In this document: positions 45,634 through 54,425 of the stretch, piece after piece
Numbering within the stretch: the first letter of the stretch is position 1
How the letters are laid out: each line of letters opens with the position of its first letter
Source of the DNA: CBDCUC01 sp965222485
Lineage (GTDB): Bacteria > Pseudomonadota > Alphaproteobacteria > Rhizobiales > Hyphomicrobiaceae
Assembly (NCBI GenBank): GCA_965222485.1
Contig: CBDCUC010000040.1
Span: 868,001 to 932,000 of the forward strand
Direction: 5' to 3'
Length of the DNA stretch: 64,000 bases
Program-made: the position numbers and the translations under genes
The notes under the pieces: model-generated
What the model was told of the DNA's origin: nothing
The model's input: the letters and a program-made list of their open reading frames with translations, nothing else
Databases searched by the model: none

Positions 45634-46140
45634 ATGACGTTTTCCTGCAAGGACGGTAAGCTTGACGGGATAAAGATCATTACGCCACCGACTGTTTTTG
45701 ACGATTTTCGCGGCGACTATGTCGAGATATATAATCGTGAAATATACAACAAGGCTGGTATTACGACCGACTTTAAACAGGATGACTATGCGACGAACCG
45801 CAAGCACGTCTTGCGCGGCATGCATGGCGATGACAAGACGGAAAAGCTCGTCAAGTGCATCTATGGTTCTTTATACCTCGTGGCCGTTCAGGCTGACGAG
45901 AACCATCCCCAGTTCATGCAATGGGAGTCCTTCAACGTCTCAAGTACGAACCGCGTCCAGGTATACGTGCCTGCGCGCTATGCAATCGGCTACCTCGTAC
46001 TTTCTGATGTCGGAATCTTCCACTACAAGCAATCGACCTATTACCACGAAGCAAAACAGTTCACTGTCAAATGGAACGATCCACGAGCCAATATTTGGTG
46101 GCCGGTGACAGATACGATCCGTTCCGAACGCGACGATTAA
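45634..46140 (+). CDS. RmlC-like sugar 3,5-epimerase family protein
   Basis: 168 residues, cupin fold of the dTDP-4-dehydrorhamnose 3,5-epimerase family: FDDFRGDYVEIYN, NRKHVLRGMHGDDKTEKLVKC-type core (catalytic His in GMHG) and VPARYAIGYLVLSD. RmlC normally has RGLHxQ; here the motif is RGMHGDD, so the substrate may not be dTDP-4-keto-rhamnose. No rmlA, rmlB or rmlD is in the window. The aminotransferase gene starts 18 bp downstream, so the pair probably acts on one nucleotide sugar. Confidence 0.85.
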   Translation: MTFSCKDGKLDGIKIITPPTVFDDFRGDYVEIYNREIYNKAGITTDFKQDDYATNRKHVLRGMHGDDKTEKLVKCIYGSLYLVAVQADENHPQFMQWESFNVSSTNRVQVYVPARYAIGYLVLSDVGIFHYKQSTYYHEAKQFTVKWNDPRANIWWPVTDTIRSERDD

Positions 46141-46158
46141 GAACGCACAAGGTCACAA

Positions 46159-47268
46159 ATGAACGATTCAACACCCCCTCTCCGCCGTATCTCGCAGGTC
46201 GACCTGTTTATCGATGAGGCTGAACTCGAAAAGCTCACACCATCGATCACAAACCGCTGGTTGACGGAAGGCCCGCACGCGGCAGAGCTGACCGAGGCGA
46301 TCAAAGAGGCAACCGGCACATGTCACGTTGTTTTCGCACCGAACGGTACGCTTGGACTATATTTGGCACTCCTCGGTCTCGACTTGCCCCAAGGCAGCGA
46401 GATCCTGATGCCCTCGTTCACGTTCTATGGCTCGGCTACATCGGCCGTTTTTGCAGGGCTCAAGCCAGTGTTCGTCGAGTGTTACGAGGACACCTACAAC
46501 ATCGACATTGAGGACCTGGAACGAAAGATCACGCCGCAGACGTCGGCGATAATGCCCGTCCATATCTATGGTCAGATGTGCGATATTCGCGCAGTCATGG
46601 ATGTCGCCGATCGCCATGGACTGAAGGTGGTGGAGGATGCGGCGCAGGCATTTGGTGTTCACTTTGCCGGCCAGCATGCCGGCACCTTTGGCAATATCGG
46701 GGTGTTCTCCTTTTTCTCCGACAAGGTTATCACAATGGGCGAAGGAGCGGCTCTCTTCACTCAGGATGACGCCCTCTACGAGCGCCTGCGGCTGTTGCGC
46801 AATCAGGGCCGCCCAAATGCCGGAACATTTGTTCATCCCGAGCTCGGCATGAATTTCAGGATCACCGACCTGCACGCTGCCATCGGTCTCGTGCAGCTCG
46901 GAAAATTGCCAACCATACGCCAGCGCAGGGGCGAGCTATGGGATCTTTATCGCAAGGGTCTCTCCGGTGTTGGTGACGTCAGCTTTATGCGTATTCATCC
47001 AGAATCGGAATTCATTCCCTTCCGCGTACCGATCACGACATCGAGGCGCGAAGAGCTTGAGGCGTTCATGCGTGAAAATATGATCGACACGCGCGGCTTC
47101 TTCTATCCAATGCATTTGCAGCCGAAGTTGAAAAGCGATCCGCCGCAATCATTGCCCATTTCTGAAAAGCTCAATGCGACGGGCATTTGCCTGCCGGTGC
47201 ATCGCCATATCAGCGACGAAGATGCAAAACGCATCTGCGAGACGATCCGCGCGTTCTTCAACCAATAG
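46159..47268 (+). CDS. DegT/DnrJ/EryC1/StrS sugar aminotransferase
   Basis: 369 residues. PLP-dependent sugar aminotransferase: MPSFTFYGSATSAVFAGLKPVFVE, IMPVHIYGQMCDI, VVEDAAQAFGV, and the PLP-binding Lys189 in FFSDKVITMGEGA; NQGR and GMNFRITDLHAAIG follow. It makes an amino sugar from a keto sugar nucleotide. Eighteen bases after the epimerase, so co-translated. The product of the pair (for example a 3- or 4-amino-deoxy sugar) cannot be fixed from sequence. Confidence 0.93.
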   Translation: MNDSTPPLRRISQVDLFIDEAELEKLTPSITNRWLTEGPHAAELTEAIKEATGTCHVVFAPNGTLGLYLALLGLDLPQGSEILMPSFTFYGSATSAVFAGLKPVFVECYEDTYNIDIEDLERKITPQTSAIMPVHIYGQMCDIRAVMDVADRHGLKVVEDAAQAFGVHFAGQHAGTFGNIGVFSFFSDKVITMGEGAALFTQDDALYERLRLLRNQGRPNAGTFVHPELGMNFRITDLHAAIGLVQLGKLPTIRQRRGELWDLYRKGLSGVGDVSFMRIHPESEFIPFRVPITTSRREELEAFMRENMIDTRGFFYPMHLQPKLKSDPPQSLPISEKLNATGICLPVHRHISDEDAKRICETIRAFFNQ

Positions 47269-47322
47269 GGCGTCGACCCTTTGATGTATCCGGGGCCTGG
47301 ACCCCGGCGGGGGAGGGCGGCA

Positions 47323-48504
47323 TTAGTGTCTGGCGGGAAAGAGACGTTCTGAAAGCATGATTTGCACGCGTTTGAAGGCAGGGCGCAAGTCGTCAAATGC
47401 GATTTCCTTTGCGTCTGTCCGCAACATCCAGGGAATCCACTTGAGAATTGGGATGCCTTGCTCCCGCGCTGCCCTGAAGTCACGTAGCCTGCAATAAATG
47501 ACGCCAGGTTTCGCCTTTGCGATAGGCCCGCGCGGCTTGTCCGTTAAGTCGTTAAAGACAAGCGACATGAAGTCAACGCCGGCCTTGGTACCCAAGTGCT
47601 GCCAGAGGCTGAATCGTGGATTGACCTCTAAGAGACCCAAAGAACCATCTGGCCTGCGTTTGAAGTCGAGCTTCACAACACCTGTGACTCCAATCCGGCT
47701 GACTAGCTCTTCGCCAAGAGTTGCAACATCGGCTGCATCTGTTGTTTCCAACACCGTGCTGTAGCCAAACTTCTCCCGATAGGTTCTCACTTTGCGGCCG
47801 GTGAAAGCGGCAACCAAAGCACCGGTTTCATCGACATAGGCGTGGTAACTCTCAATCAGGCTTTCCGGCCCGGGAATCATCTCTTGGGCAATGAAATCAA
47901 CACCGATGGCGGCAAGTCTGGGCCAGGCTGCCTCGAGCTCACGTCTGCAAGCGAAGCTAACACATTTAACGTCTTCACCGACGGCGTCTCGAACCGGTTC
48001 TGCACCCGGCTCGAGCAATACTTCGCGCTCGGCCGGTTTCAGGATGATTGGCAGGCGAAGCTCCAACACATCGGGTGACTGTTCCTTCGGTGAGATGGGC
48101 TGGCTACTGGGAACTGGCAGACCCAATTTCTCCGCAAGTTTCTGAAACCGGGATTTGTTCTCCAGTGTCTCCACCAATTCAGCGTCGGCGACCACGAAAC
48201 GGAAATATTCAGATAGCTGCTCTCGAAATCTCGAAACGAACAGAAGGTCCGCGTCTGTTGCATAGAACAAAACCGGTTTTTCGCGCTGGTATCTTGCAAA
48301 ATCGCAAAGCAACTTGAGCAGCCCTTGCGGGTCCTTCGTCGCATCGGCTCGGTCTAGCGCATAGGTTGCAAACTTGGAGGAGCGGACAAAGTCATTTGGT
48401 TCCGAAAATAGCGCGCAGGGTATTCCGGCCAGGCCGAGCGGCCGGATCATATCCCATGAGTCACATGACCCGAGCAGGCAGGCTATGTTTTGACCGGATT
48501 TCAT
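47323..48504 (-). CDS. ATP-grasp carboxylate-amine ligase-like protein
   Basis: 393 residues. ATP-grasp fold: N-terminal pre-grasp domain with LGSCDSWDMIRPLGLAGIP, the P-loop-like LPIILKP, FIAQEMIPG, and the catalytic VTGVVKLDFKRR and LLEVNPRFSLWQHLG. It may couple an amino acid or similar carboxylate to an amine; in polysaccharide loci such enzymes often decorate sugars. Its partner substrate is unknown. Convergent with the aminotransferase (54 bp apart) and same direction as the phosphatase upstream. Confidence 0.82.
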   Translation of the reverse strand: MKSGQNIACLLGSCDSWDMIRPLGLAGIPCALFSEPNDFVRSSKFATYALDRADATKDPQGLLKLLCDFARYQREKPVLFYATDADLLFVSRFREQLSEYFRFVVADAELVETLENKSRFQKLAEKLGLPVPSSQPISPKEQSPDVLELRLPIILKPAEREVLLEPGAEPVRDAVGEDVKCVSFACRRELEAAWPRLAAIGVDFIAQEMIPGPESLIESYHAYVDETGALVAAFTGRKVRTYREKFGYSTVLETTDAADVATLGEELVSRIGVTGVVKLDFKRRPDGSLGLLEVNPRFSLWQHLGTKAGVDFMSLVFNDLTDKPRGPIAKAKPGVIYCRLRDFRAAREQGIPILKWIPWMLRTDAKEIAFDDLRPAFKRVQIMLSERLFPARH

Positions 48505-48710
48505 GACTTGGATTTATCAATGCCCATATCTTGGCTCCCCCAAGCCAAATCCTAAATCCCGACCAGCTTCACGGGGTTTGCTGAGCGGGCAACGCAACTT
48601 ATGCAATCTTACGTTCTGACCTAACATGAGTACGCCTTTCTGCCGAGCGCAGAAATGCTTAACGCTTAATTCGAAACCGGATTTTCACACTACGCCACCT
48701 CGCAATTCGT

Positions 48711-49520
48711 TCACAAGAAACGCCAGGTAGTGCCTTGCAAAATGAGGCAGGTCAGCCGCCCGGTAAAGAACGCGCCCGTGTCGAGCCCAATCCGATGCGC
48801 ACGCACCCGCGGGACACGTGTAAACGAATGCCCATGAACGATAACTTTCTCATGGGCCGCCCGTGAACGGAGAAACTCGTGTCTGATCCAAATCAAATCG
48901 TTCGGGTCCTGCCTGGATAACGGCACACCGGGACGGATACCTGCGTGTACGAACAGATAGTCGCCTAGCGAATGGCTGAGTGGCAGGGATTGCAAGAATC
49001 GCAAGTGCTCATCGGGAAGACTGGCATGCAACTCGGAGCTGGCTGCCGCAAGCTGGTCAGGGCGAAGAGTGCCGGGAGGGGCGTCCACCCCGTAGCTGGT
49101 AAGACAGGCGCGTCCGTAAATATCAAGCCACCTTTGTCCCGTTTCCGGCCGCTCGAGAAAATCGAGCATCATGCGTTCATGATTACCCATCAGCGCAATT
49201 TTCCTGATGCCCACCGGAGCAGGACCAAGTACCAGGTCCAACACCTGTCTGCTGTCCGGACCGCCGTCAATGAGATCGCCGAGGTAGATGATGCTGTGAT
49301 CAAGATCAGTGGCCGTTGCTGCGTCGCGTTCAATCTGATCGTGCAACCCGTCCAGTAGGTCCGCGCGGCCGTGAATGTCGCCGATGACGTAGAGTCGTTG
49401 CCCGCCCGGCACACCATGTGTGACACGCGGATAGCCAAAGAGGCGCGGCAGGATGGGCTCCAGGGGGTCCCGAAACAGCCTGGAGAGGCCTCGCCTAATT
49501 CGCGCCCGGATGGCTCCCAT
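48711..49520 (-). CDS. PPP-family metallophosphoesterase
   Basis: 269 residues. Calcineurin-like metal site: YVIGDIHGRADLL, IIYLGDLIDGGPDS, LMGNHERMMLDFL, FVHAGIRPGVPL and VIVHGHSFT. The usual GDxVDRG is GDLIDGG, so the Arg that contacts the substrate phosphate is replaced by Gly, which suggests a substrate other than typical phosphoproteins. Bacterial relatives include protein phosphatases and Ap4A hydrolases. It sits within the polysaccharide locus, and may act on a phosphorylated glycan or protein there. Confidence 0.87.
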   Translation of the reverse strand: MGAIRARIRRGLSRLFRDPLEPILPRLFGYPRVTHGVPGGQRLYVIGDIHGRADLLDGLHDQIERDAATATDLDHSIIYLGDLIDGGPDSRQVLDLVLGPAPVGIRKIALMGNHERMMLDFLERPETGQRWLDIYGRACLTSYGVDAPPGTLRPDQLAAASSELHASLPDEHLRFLQSLPLSHSLGDYLFVHAGIRPGVPLSRQDPNDLIWIRHEFLRSRAAHEKVIVHGHSFTRVPRVRAHRIGLDTGAFFTGRLTCLILQGTTWRFL

Positions 49521-49873
49521 GTGTTCGCTCTGCCTTCGCCCCTGGAAATGTACTTAACGCTCAGTTGGGAAGTAGCCAATTTGAGCGCCTTCAGCCACCC
49601 CCGAGCGGCCGGCCCGGTCCTTGGCTGCCGGGGTCGATAAGCTCGGTTTATCCGCTCTCGGTGAGCCAGCAAGTTCCGCGCCTATTTCCCCTTGCACTGC
49701 CGGAATTCCGTGTTTGAGAGCATTTAGCGGATCTGAGATGGCAATAGCCTGCCTCACGCGCGTCAATTTGATACACCAATTAATAAAAACGATTGAATTC
49801 TATTCACTCTTTTGCAACCAATTGGTTTGGTCGCCCTGAAAATTCGGGCGAGCAAACAAGGGTATTGAGTAAA

Positions 49874-51451
49874 ATGCGTCGGCGTCCACGTTTCTCCATT
49901 ATTACGGTCTGTTTCAACGACAAGCCGAACCTGCTGCACACCGCAGAATCAATTGCGTCGCAATCGAGCGATGACTGGGAATGGGTCGTCGTAGACGGGG
50001 CGTCCAACGACGGAACCAAGGAATACCTTGAAGGCCTGGATCTACCGGGCCTGCGCTGGATCTCTGAACCTGACGATGGAATTTACAACGCCTTCAACAA
50101 AGGCGCTGACATGTCGTGCGGCGACTACCTTGTTTACATTTGCGCAGGCGACAGGTTCTGCGAATCAGAAACGCTGGAGAAAATCGCCGCATTCATGTCG
50201 GCAAATCCCGGCCAAGACATCTACTACGCAGATTCGTTTGAGGTGGACGGAGCGGGTAACCGTTACCTGCGCCAAGCCAGAAGCCACGACAAGATCTGGT
50301 GGAACCTGTTCACGCATCATCAGGCAATCTTCTATTCCAAATCGTGCTTTGAAAAAACGCGCTACAACGAAGATTACCGCATTGGCGGCGATTACGCGTT
50401 CACCGCAGAACTGCTGCACAACGGCGCAACGGCAATGAAGATGCCATTCGCGACGGCGGAGTTTCTGCTCGGCGGGACGTCCTATCAAAACTATTGGAAG
50501 GGCGAAGAAGAAAATTGGCACAGCCGCCGCCAGCTTGGCGTGCCCGTGGTCCAGTGTGCAGGAATTTACGCAGCCCATGCGCTTATTCGCTGGGGCCGTA
50601 CGACGACGCCAGCGCTGTATCGTTTGTTCCGCTACGGACAGGCACCGTCGCAAAGTACCGAAACGGCCGACGAAAAGCCTGCCAAAGCACCTGCCGATGA
50701 CGCGCATATGGAGCCGTTTGACGTTGCCGGCGTTCGTATCAATTGCAGTTCGCTCGACGATGCCGTCGACAAGATCATGGAAGAAAAGAAGACCGGTCAG
50801 GCCTTCAGCGTTTTCACGCTCAACCTGGATCACGTCGCCAAGTTGCGCACCGATGGCCGGTTCCGCGAAGCCTACGCAAACTCGCGCGTCAATCTTCCCG
50901 ACGGATTCCCGATCGCACTGGCTGGGCGTCTCGCCGGCCGGGAGGTCTCGCGCGCTTGCGGTTCGGATTTGATCGAACCGATTTGCGAACGTGCGGCCAA
51001 GAACGGCATGAGCGTATTCCTGTTCGGCTCAACCGATGAAGTGCTGGCCGAGTGTGCCCGCGAACTTGTCCAAAAGGCGCCTGGCTTAAAGATCGCGGGA
51101 CGCCACGCGCCGCCGCAGGGATTTGATCCCTTTGGCCCACACGCCGACAACGTCGTCGATATGATCCGCAGGTCGGAAGCCGACTTCTGCTTCGTCGCGC
51201 TGGGTGCTCCCAAGCAGGAGTTGTTTTCCGCGCAAGCGGCAAAGTCACTCGATAAGACGGCATTCGTGTGCATCGGTGCAGGTCTGGACTTCATCACTGG
51301 AGCCCAGAATCGCGCACCTGAGTTCTGCCGCAAGTACGGGATGGAGTGGTTGTGGCGGTTGGCCAACAATCCCACCCGGTTGGCGCGCCGCTATTTGGCA
51401 TCGGCCTACGTGCTTCCTTCGGTATTACTTGCCTCTCTGAGCGAGCATTGA
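49874..51451 (+). CDS. Fusion of GT2 glycosyltransferase and WecG/TagA/CpsF (GT26) glycosyltransferase
   Basis: 525 residues from the ATG at 49874 (AAGGG upstream at 49857-49861); a TTG at 49793 would only lengthen it. Residues about 7-250 are a GT2 domain: FSIITVCFNDKPNLLHTAESI, WVVVDGASNDGTKEYL, WISEPDDGIYNAFNKG, ICAGDRF. A Thr/Ala/Lys linker of about 35 residues follows (about 275-305). Residues about 310-510 are a GT26 domain: FTLNLDHVAKL, NLPDGFPIALAGR, CGSDLIEPICERA, VFLFGSTDEV and the diagnostic LGAPKQELF. Such a fusion could add two sugars in sequence to the lipid-linked repeat. GT26 is the family of HfsJ in holdfast synthesis. Confidence 0.93.
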   Translation: MRRRPRFSIITVCFNDKPNLLHTAESIASQSSDDWEWVVVDGASNDGTKEYLEGLDLPGLRWISEPDDGIYNAFNKGADMSCGDYLVYICAGDRFCESETLEKIAAFMSANPGQDIYYADSFEVDGAGNRYLRQARSHDKIWWNLFTHHQAIFYSKSCFEKTRYNEDYRIGGDYAFTAELLHNGATAMKMPFATAEFLLGGTSYQNYWKGEEENWHSRRQLGVPVVQCAGIYAAHALIRWGRTTTPALYRLFRYGQAPSQSTETADEKPAKAPADDAHMEPFDVAGVRINCSSLDDAVDKIMEEKKTGQAFSVFTLNLDHVAKLRTDGRFREAYANSRVNLPDGFPIALAGRLAGREVSRACGSDLIEPICERAAKNGMSVFLFGSTDEVLAECARELVQKAPGLKIAGRHAPPQGFDPFGPHADNVVDMIRRSEADFCFVALGAPKQELFSAQAAKSLDKTAFVCIGAGLDFITGAQNRAPEFCRKYGMEWLWRLANNPTRLARRYLASAYVLPSVLLASLSEH

Positions 51452-51820
51452 CGGTCCAGGCGTTGTGGGCGAGTTGAGAACGTTCGCTCACAACCACCAA
51501 GCGCCGGCGGGCACGATAACTCCCTTATGAATTGTCTGAACCGGGCAACCTGATTAATCGAGTGCGCTGGGGCGTGGTCGCAGCTGCTGTCGTTAACAAT
51601 TCCGACCTACCGGGAGACATGCAATCAGTTAGGCAACTGGTACTCGACAATCAATCTACCGGATGGAAACCATATCTTTCTAAAACTGGGCCCGATGCAA
51701 ACTAAGACTGGCCAAGCCAGCCTTTGGCAGGCCTATTGATGACAATAATCACTCACCACAGGCGCTCCAGTGGCGCGCCATTCGGCGACGAGCCGTCATT
51801 AACGTTTCGGAGAGTTTCGC
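51452..51820. other. Intergenic region before gmd (369 bp)
   Basis: No gene or clear repeat. Probably carries the gmd promoter. The CGGAGA ribosome site of gmd lies near 51809. Confidence 0.4.
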
Positions 51821-52891
51821 GTGAGCGCTAAAAAAGCAATGATCACTGGCGTGACCGGCCAGGACGGTGCCTACTTGTCCAGATTTCTGCTCGACAAGGG
51901 TTACGAGGTTCATGGCATCAAACGTCGATCCTCATCGTTCAATACGGCACGCGTGGACGAGCTCTACCTCGATCCTCACGAGCACGAGACACGCTTCCGG
52001 CTGCACTTCGGCGACATGACGGATGCGACAAACCTCATCCGCCTCATTCAGGAGATTCAGCCTGATGAGATCTACAACCTCGCTGCACAAAGCCACGTGC
52101 AGGTGAGCTTCGAGACACCTGAGTACACGGCAAACGCCGACGCGCTTGGCACACTGCGATTGTTGGAAGCCATCAGAATCTTGCGCATTGAGGAGACGAC
52201 ACGCTTCTACCAAGCATCAACGTCAGAGCTTTACGGCAAAGTCCAGGAAGTGCCACAGCGCGAGACAACGCCGTTCTACCCGCGCTCTCCGTATGCAGTG
52301 GCAAAGCTTTACGGCTATTGGATCACGGTAAACTACCGCGAGGCATACAACATGTATGCCTGCAACGGCATTCTCTTCAACCACGAGAGCCCGCTGCGCG
52401 GTGAAACCTTCGTCACGCGCAAGATCACCCGCGGCGTCGCAGCGATCCACCATGGCCTGCAGCAAAAACTCTATCTCGGCAATCTCAATGCGCGTCGCGA
52501 CTGGGGTCATGCGCGCGATTACGTCGACGGCATGTGGCGCATCCTGCAACAACCAGAGCCAGATGACTTTGTGTTGGCAACCGGACATATGTACTCGGTG
52601 CGTGAGTTTGTCGAACGCGCGTTTGATCACATCGACATCAAGATCGCCTGGCGTGGCGATGGCATCGATGAAGTGGGTGTCAACGACAAGACCGGCGATG
52701 TTCTTGTGCAGATCGATCCGCGCTATTTCCGCCCGACGGAAGTCGAGCAGCTCTTGGGCGACGCAACCAAGGCACACGAGAAGCTTGGCTGGAAGCCGAC
52801 AACCAGTTTCAAAACACTCGTGTCAGAAATGGTCGAAGATGATCTGAAGACGGTTCTGAGCGAGACGACACGCAAGGAGCGCGACGGTTAG
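51821..52891 (+). CDS. gmd: GDP-mannose 4,6-dehydratase
   Basis: 356 residues from a GTG start. Converts GDP-mannose to GDP-4-keto-6-deoxymannose, precursor of GDP-fucose, GDP-rhamnose or GDP-perosamine. SDR fold: NADP loop ITGVTGQDGAYLS, YNLAAQSHVQVSF, catalytic STSELYGKVQ and YPRSPYAVAKLYGYW, then NHESPLRGETFVTRKITR and DPRYFRPTEVEQLLGDA. No fcl or rmd gene follows in the window, so the end product is open; the sugar aminotransferase at 46159 is one candidate for a perosamine-like route. Confidence 0.97.
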   Translation: MSAKKAMITGVTGQDGAYLSRFLLDKGYEVHGIKRRSSSFNTARVDELYLDPHEHETRFRLHFGDMTDATNLIRLIQEIQPDEIYNLAAQSHVQVSFETPEYTANADALGTLRLLEAIRILRIEETTRFYQASTSELYGKVQEVPQRETTPFYPRSPYAVAKLYGYWITVNYREAYNMYACNGILFNHESPLRGETFVTRKITRGVAAIHHGLQQKLYLGNLNARRDWGHARDYVDGMWRILQQPEPDDFVLATGHMYSVREFVERAFDHIDIKIAWRGDGIDEVGVNDKTGDVLVQIDPRYFRPTEVEQLLGDATKAHEKLGWKPTTSFKTLVSEMVEDDLKTVLSETTRKERDG

Positions 52892-53054
52892 GCCTGGCGC
52901 GCACTAGAGCGGTGCGTTGCGAGGAATGCTCCGAGCACTTGCGAACTCAAGTACAGAAGATTGGCGCAATGGCCAACCTCTCGGGCCCGTACCAATCAAT
53001 CCTGCATTCACGCGTGCCCCTTGGGTTCACAGACATCTCCAATAGCCGCTAAGC

Positions 53055-54206
53055 CTATTCATCCTTCTGCTCCGGCAGCGGAGGGGGTAGTTTTCTTGGG
53101 TGTGGGGGAATTGTCGGACCCGATGCACTGACGATATGAGGCAATAGCGCGACGAGCTGCGGCGCGTCCTCATTCTCTTCCGGCTCTATGCTTGTAAAAT
53201 AGTCAGTCGGCCACCACGGGCCTGCCGCCCAGTAGGTCCAGCCGAGTACGACATCCTTGTTCTCGCCGATTTCTTCAACCAGGTTCGCGATCGCGCCGGC
53301 GCACCGCGCATTCTTGCCGCCGCCAAATTCCCCGATAAAACCGACCTTATTGTTCTCGCGGAGCCAACGCAGGAATGGTTGCACGCGCTCCACGCCTATC
53401 ATCTCATTGACACACGTTTCCTTCAAACCCGTCGAGCGCATGTCCAAGTAGAGATGCCCCTCAAAGACCACGCGCTCCAGCGGATCGCTGACGTGCAACA
53501 GTGCTTCTGCATTAAAGTCCTCATACCAGTGCATGGTCGAGCTGTAGGAATTGCCGCCAACGAAGATGATGTTTTGGGCGCCGGTTTCGCGAATGGCCTT
53601 GATCGCTTTATTGGCAGCATCGACCCACACTTCGGAGTTGATGTCGTAAGGCTCATTCATGAGACCGAGTATGACACGTGGCTTTTTTCCAAACTTCTTC
53701 GCAAGTCGGCGCCAAACGTCTGCGAAGGCATCCGCAGAGACTGTCTCCGAGCCGATAAGTTCATCCTCGTATCGCGCATAGTTGTGCAGATCCAAAATCA
53801 CCCAGGCGCCGAGCTTTGTCAGCCTGTCAACTGTCAGTTCCAGGCGTGCAAGCTCTTGCCGATCAAGTGGCTTTTTGAGCTCATGCTGTATGCGCTCCCA
53901 CTTGAACGGCAGCCGGAACGTGTTCATGCCTTTGGACAGGAAATAGCGTGGCGACTGATAGCCGGGTGTGAGTTCGGAAATCGGGTAGGTATATTGCGTG
54001 CCAAATTCTCCACGCGGGCCGTCTGGCGGTTCATTCGGTCCGAATTCAGCCCCAGCGAGATTGACGCCCGTGAGATAAGGCATGTTTTGCCGGCCGGACA
54101 ACGCGCTGATATCACTGAAATAGACCCCGGCAATGACAAGTGCGGCGGCACTCGCGGCGAGCGTACCAATAACTTTTCTTCTCCGCGTGCCCGCAGGGTT
54201 CAACAT
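53055..54206 (-). CDS. Glycoside hydrolase family 5 (endoglucanase-like)
   Basis: 383 residues. N-terminal RRRKVIGTLAASAAALVIAG segment: twin-arginine-like or membrane anchor (about 8-28). GH5 TIM barrel: NTFRLPFKWERIQ, WVILDLHNYARYE, acid-base Glu in ILGLMNEPYDI, HLYLDMRSTG, nucleophile Glu in VGFIGEFGGGKN, and VLGWTYWAAGPWW. A proline-rich tail ends the protein. Cleaves beta-linked glucan or mannan chains. Its location downstream of wzy in the export operon suggests a role in trimming or releasing the polysaccharide. Convergent with gmd. Confidence 0.93.
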   Translation of the reverse strand: MLNPAGTRRRKVIGTLAASAAALVIAGVYFSDISALSGRQNMPYLTGVNLAGAEFGPNEPPDGPRGEFGTQYTYPISELTPGYQSPRYFLSKGMNTFRLPFKWERIQHELKKPLDRQELARLELTVDRLTKLGAWVILDLHNYARYEDELIGSETVSADAFADVWRRLAKKFGKKPRVILGLMNEPYDINSEVWVDAANKAIKAIRETGAQNIIFVGGNSYSSTMHWYEDFNAEALLHVSDPLERVVFEGHLYLDMRSTGLKETCVNEMIGVERVQPFLRWLRENNKVGFIGEFGGGKNARCAGAIANLVEEIGENKDVVLGWTYWAAGPWWPTDYFTSIEPEENEDAPQLVALLPHIVSASGPTIPPHPRKLPPPLPEQKDE

Positions 54207-54425
54207 GTGTGCATCCAGCCTAACAAGCCGACGACCAGGCAGGATCGATCAATCGGCGAGATTCGCATTTGGCGCGGGAATTCCGGCGCTTGGACAATAG
54301 TCGTCTTCGCAGGCCAATCCTAAGCCCGCACGGTGTTCAAAGTTAATCGCGGTGTACCGTAGTCTGGACACGGCTTCGTTAATTGTACCGGCACACTGCA
54401 ACCATGGCGCGCGCGACGTTAACAC

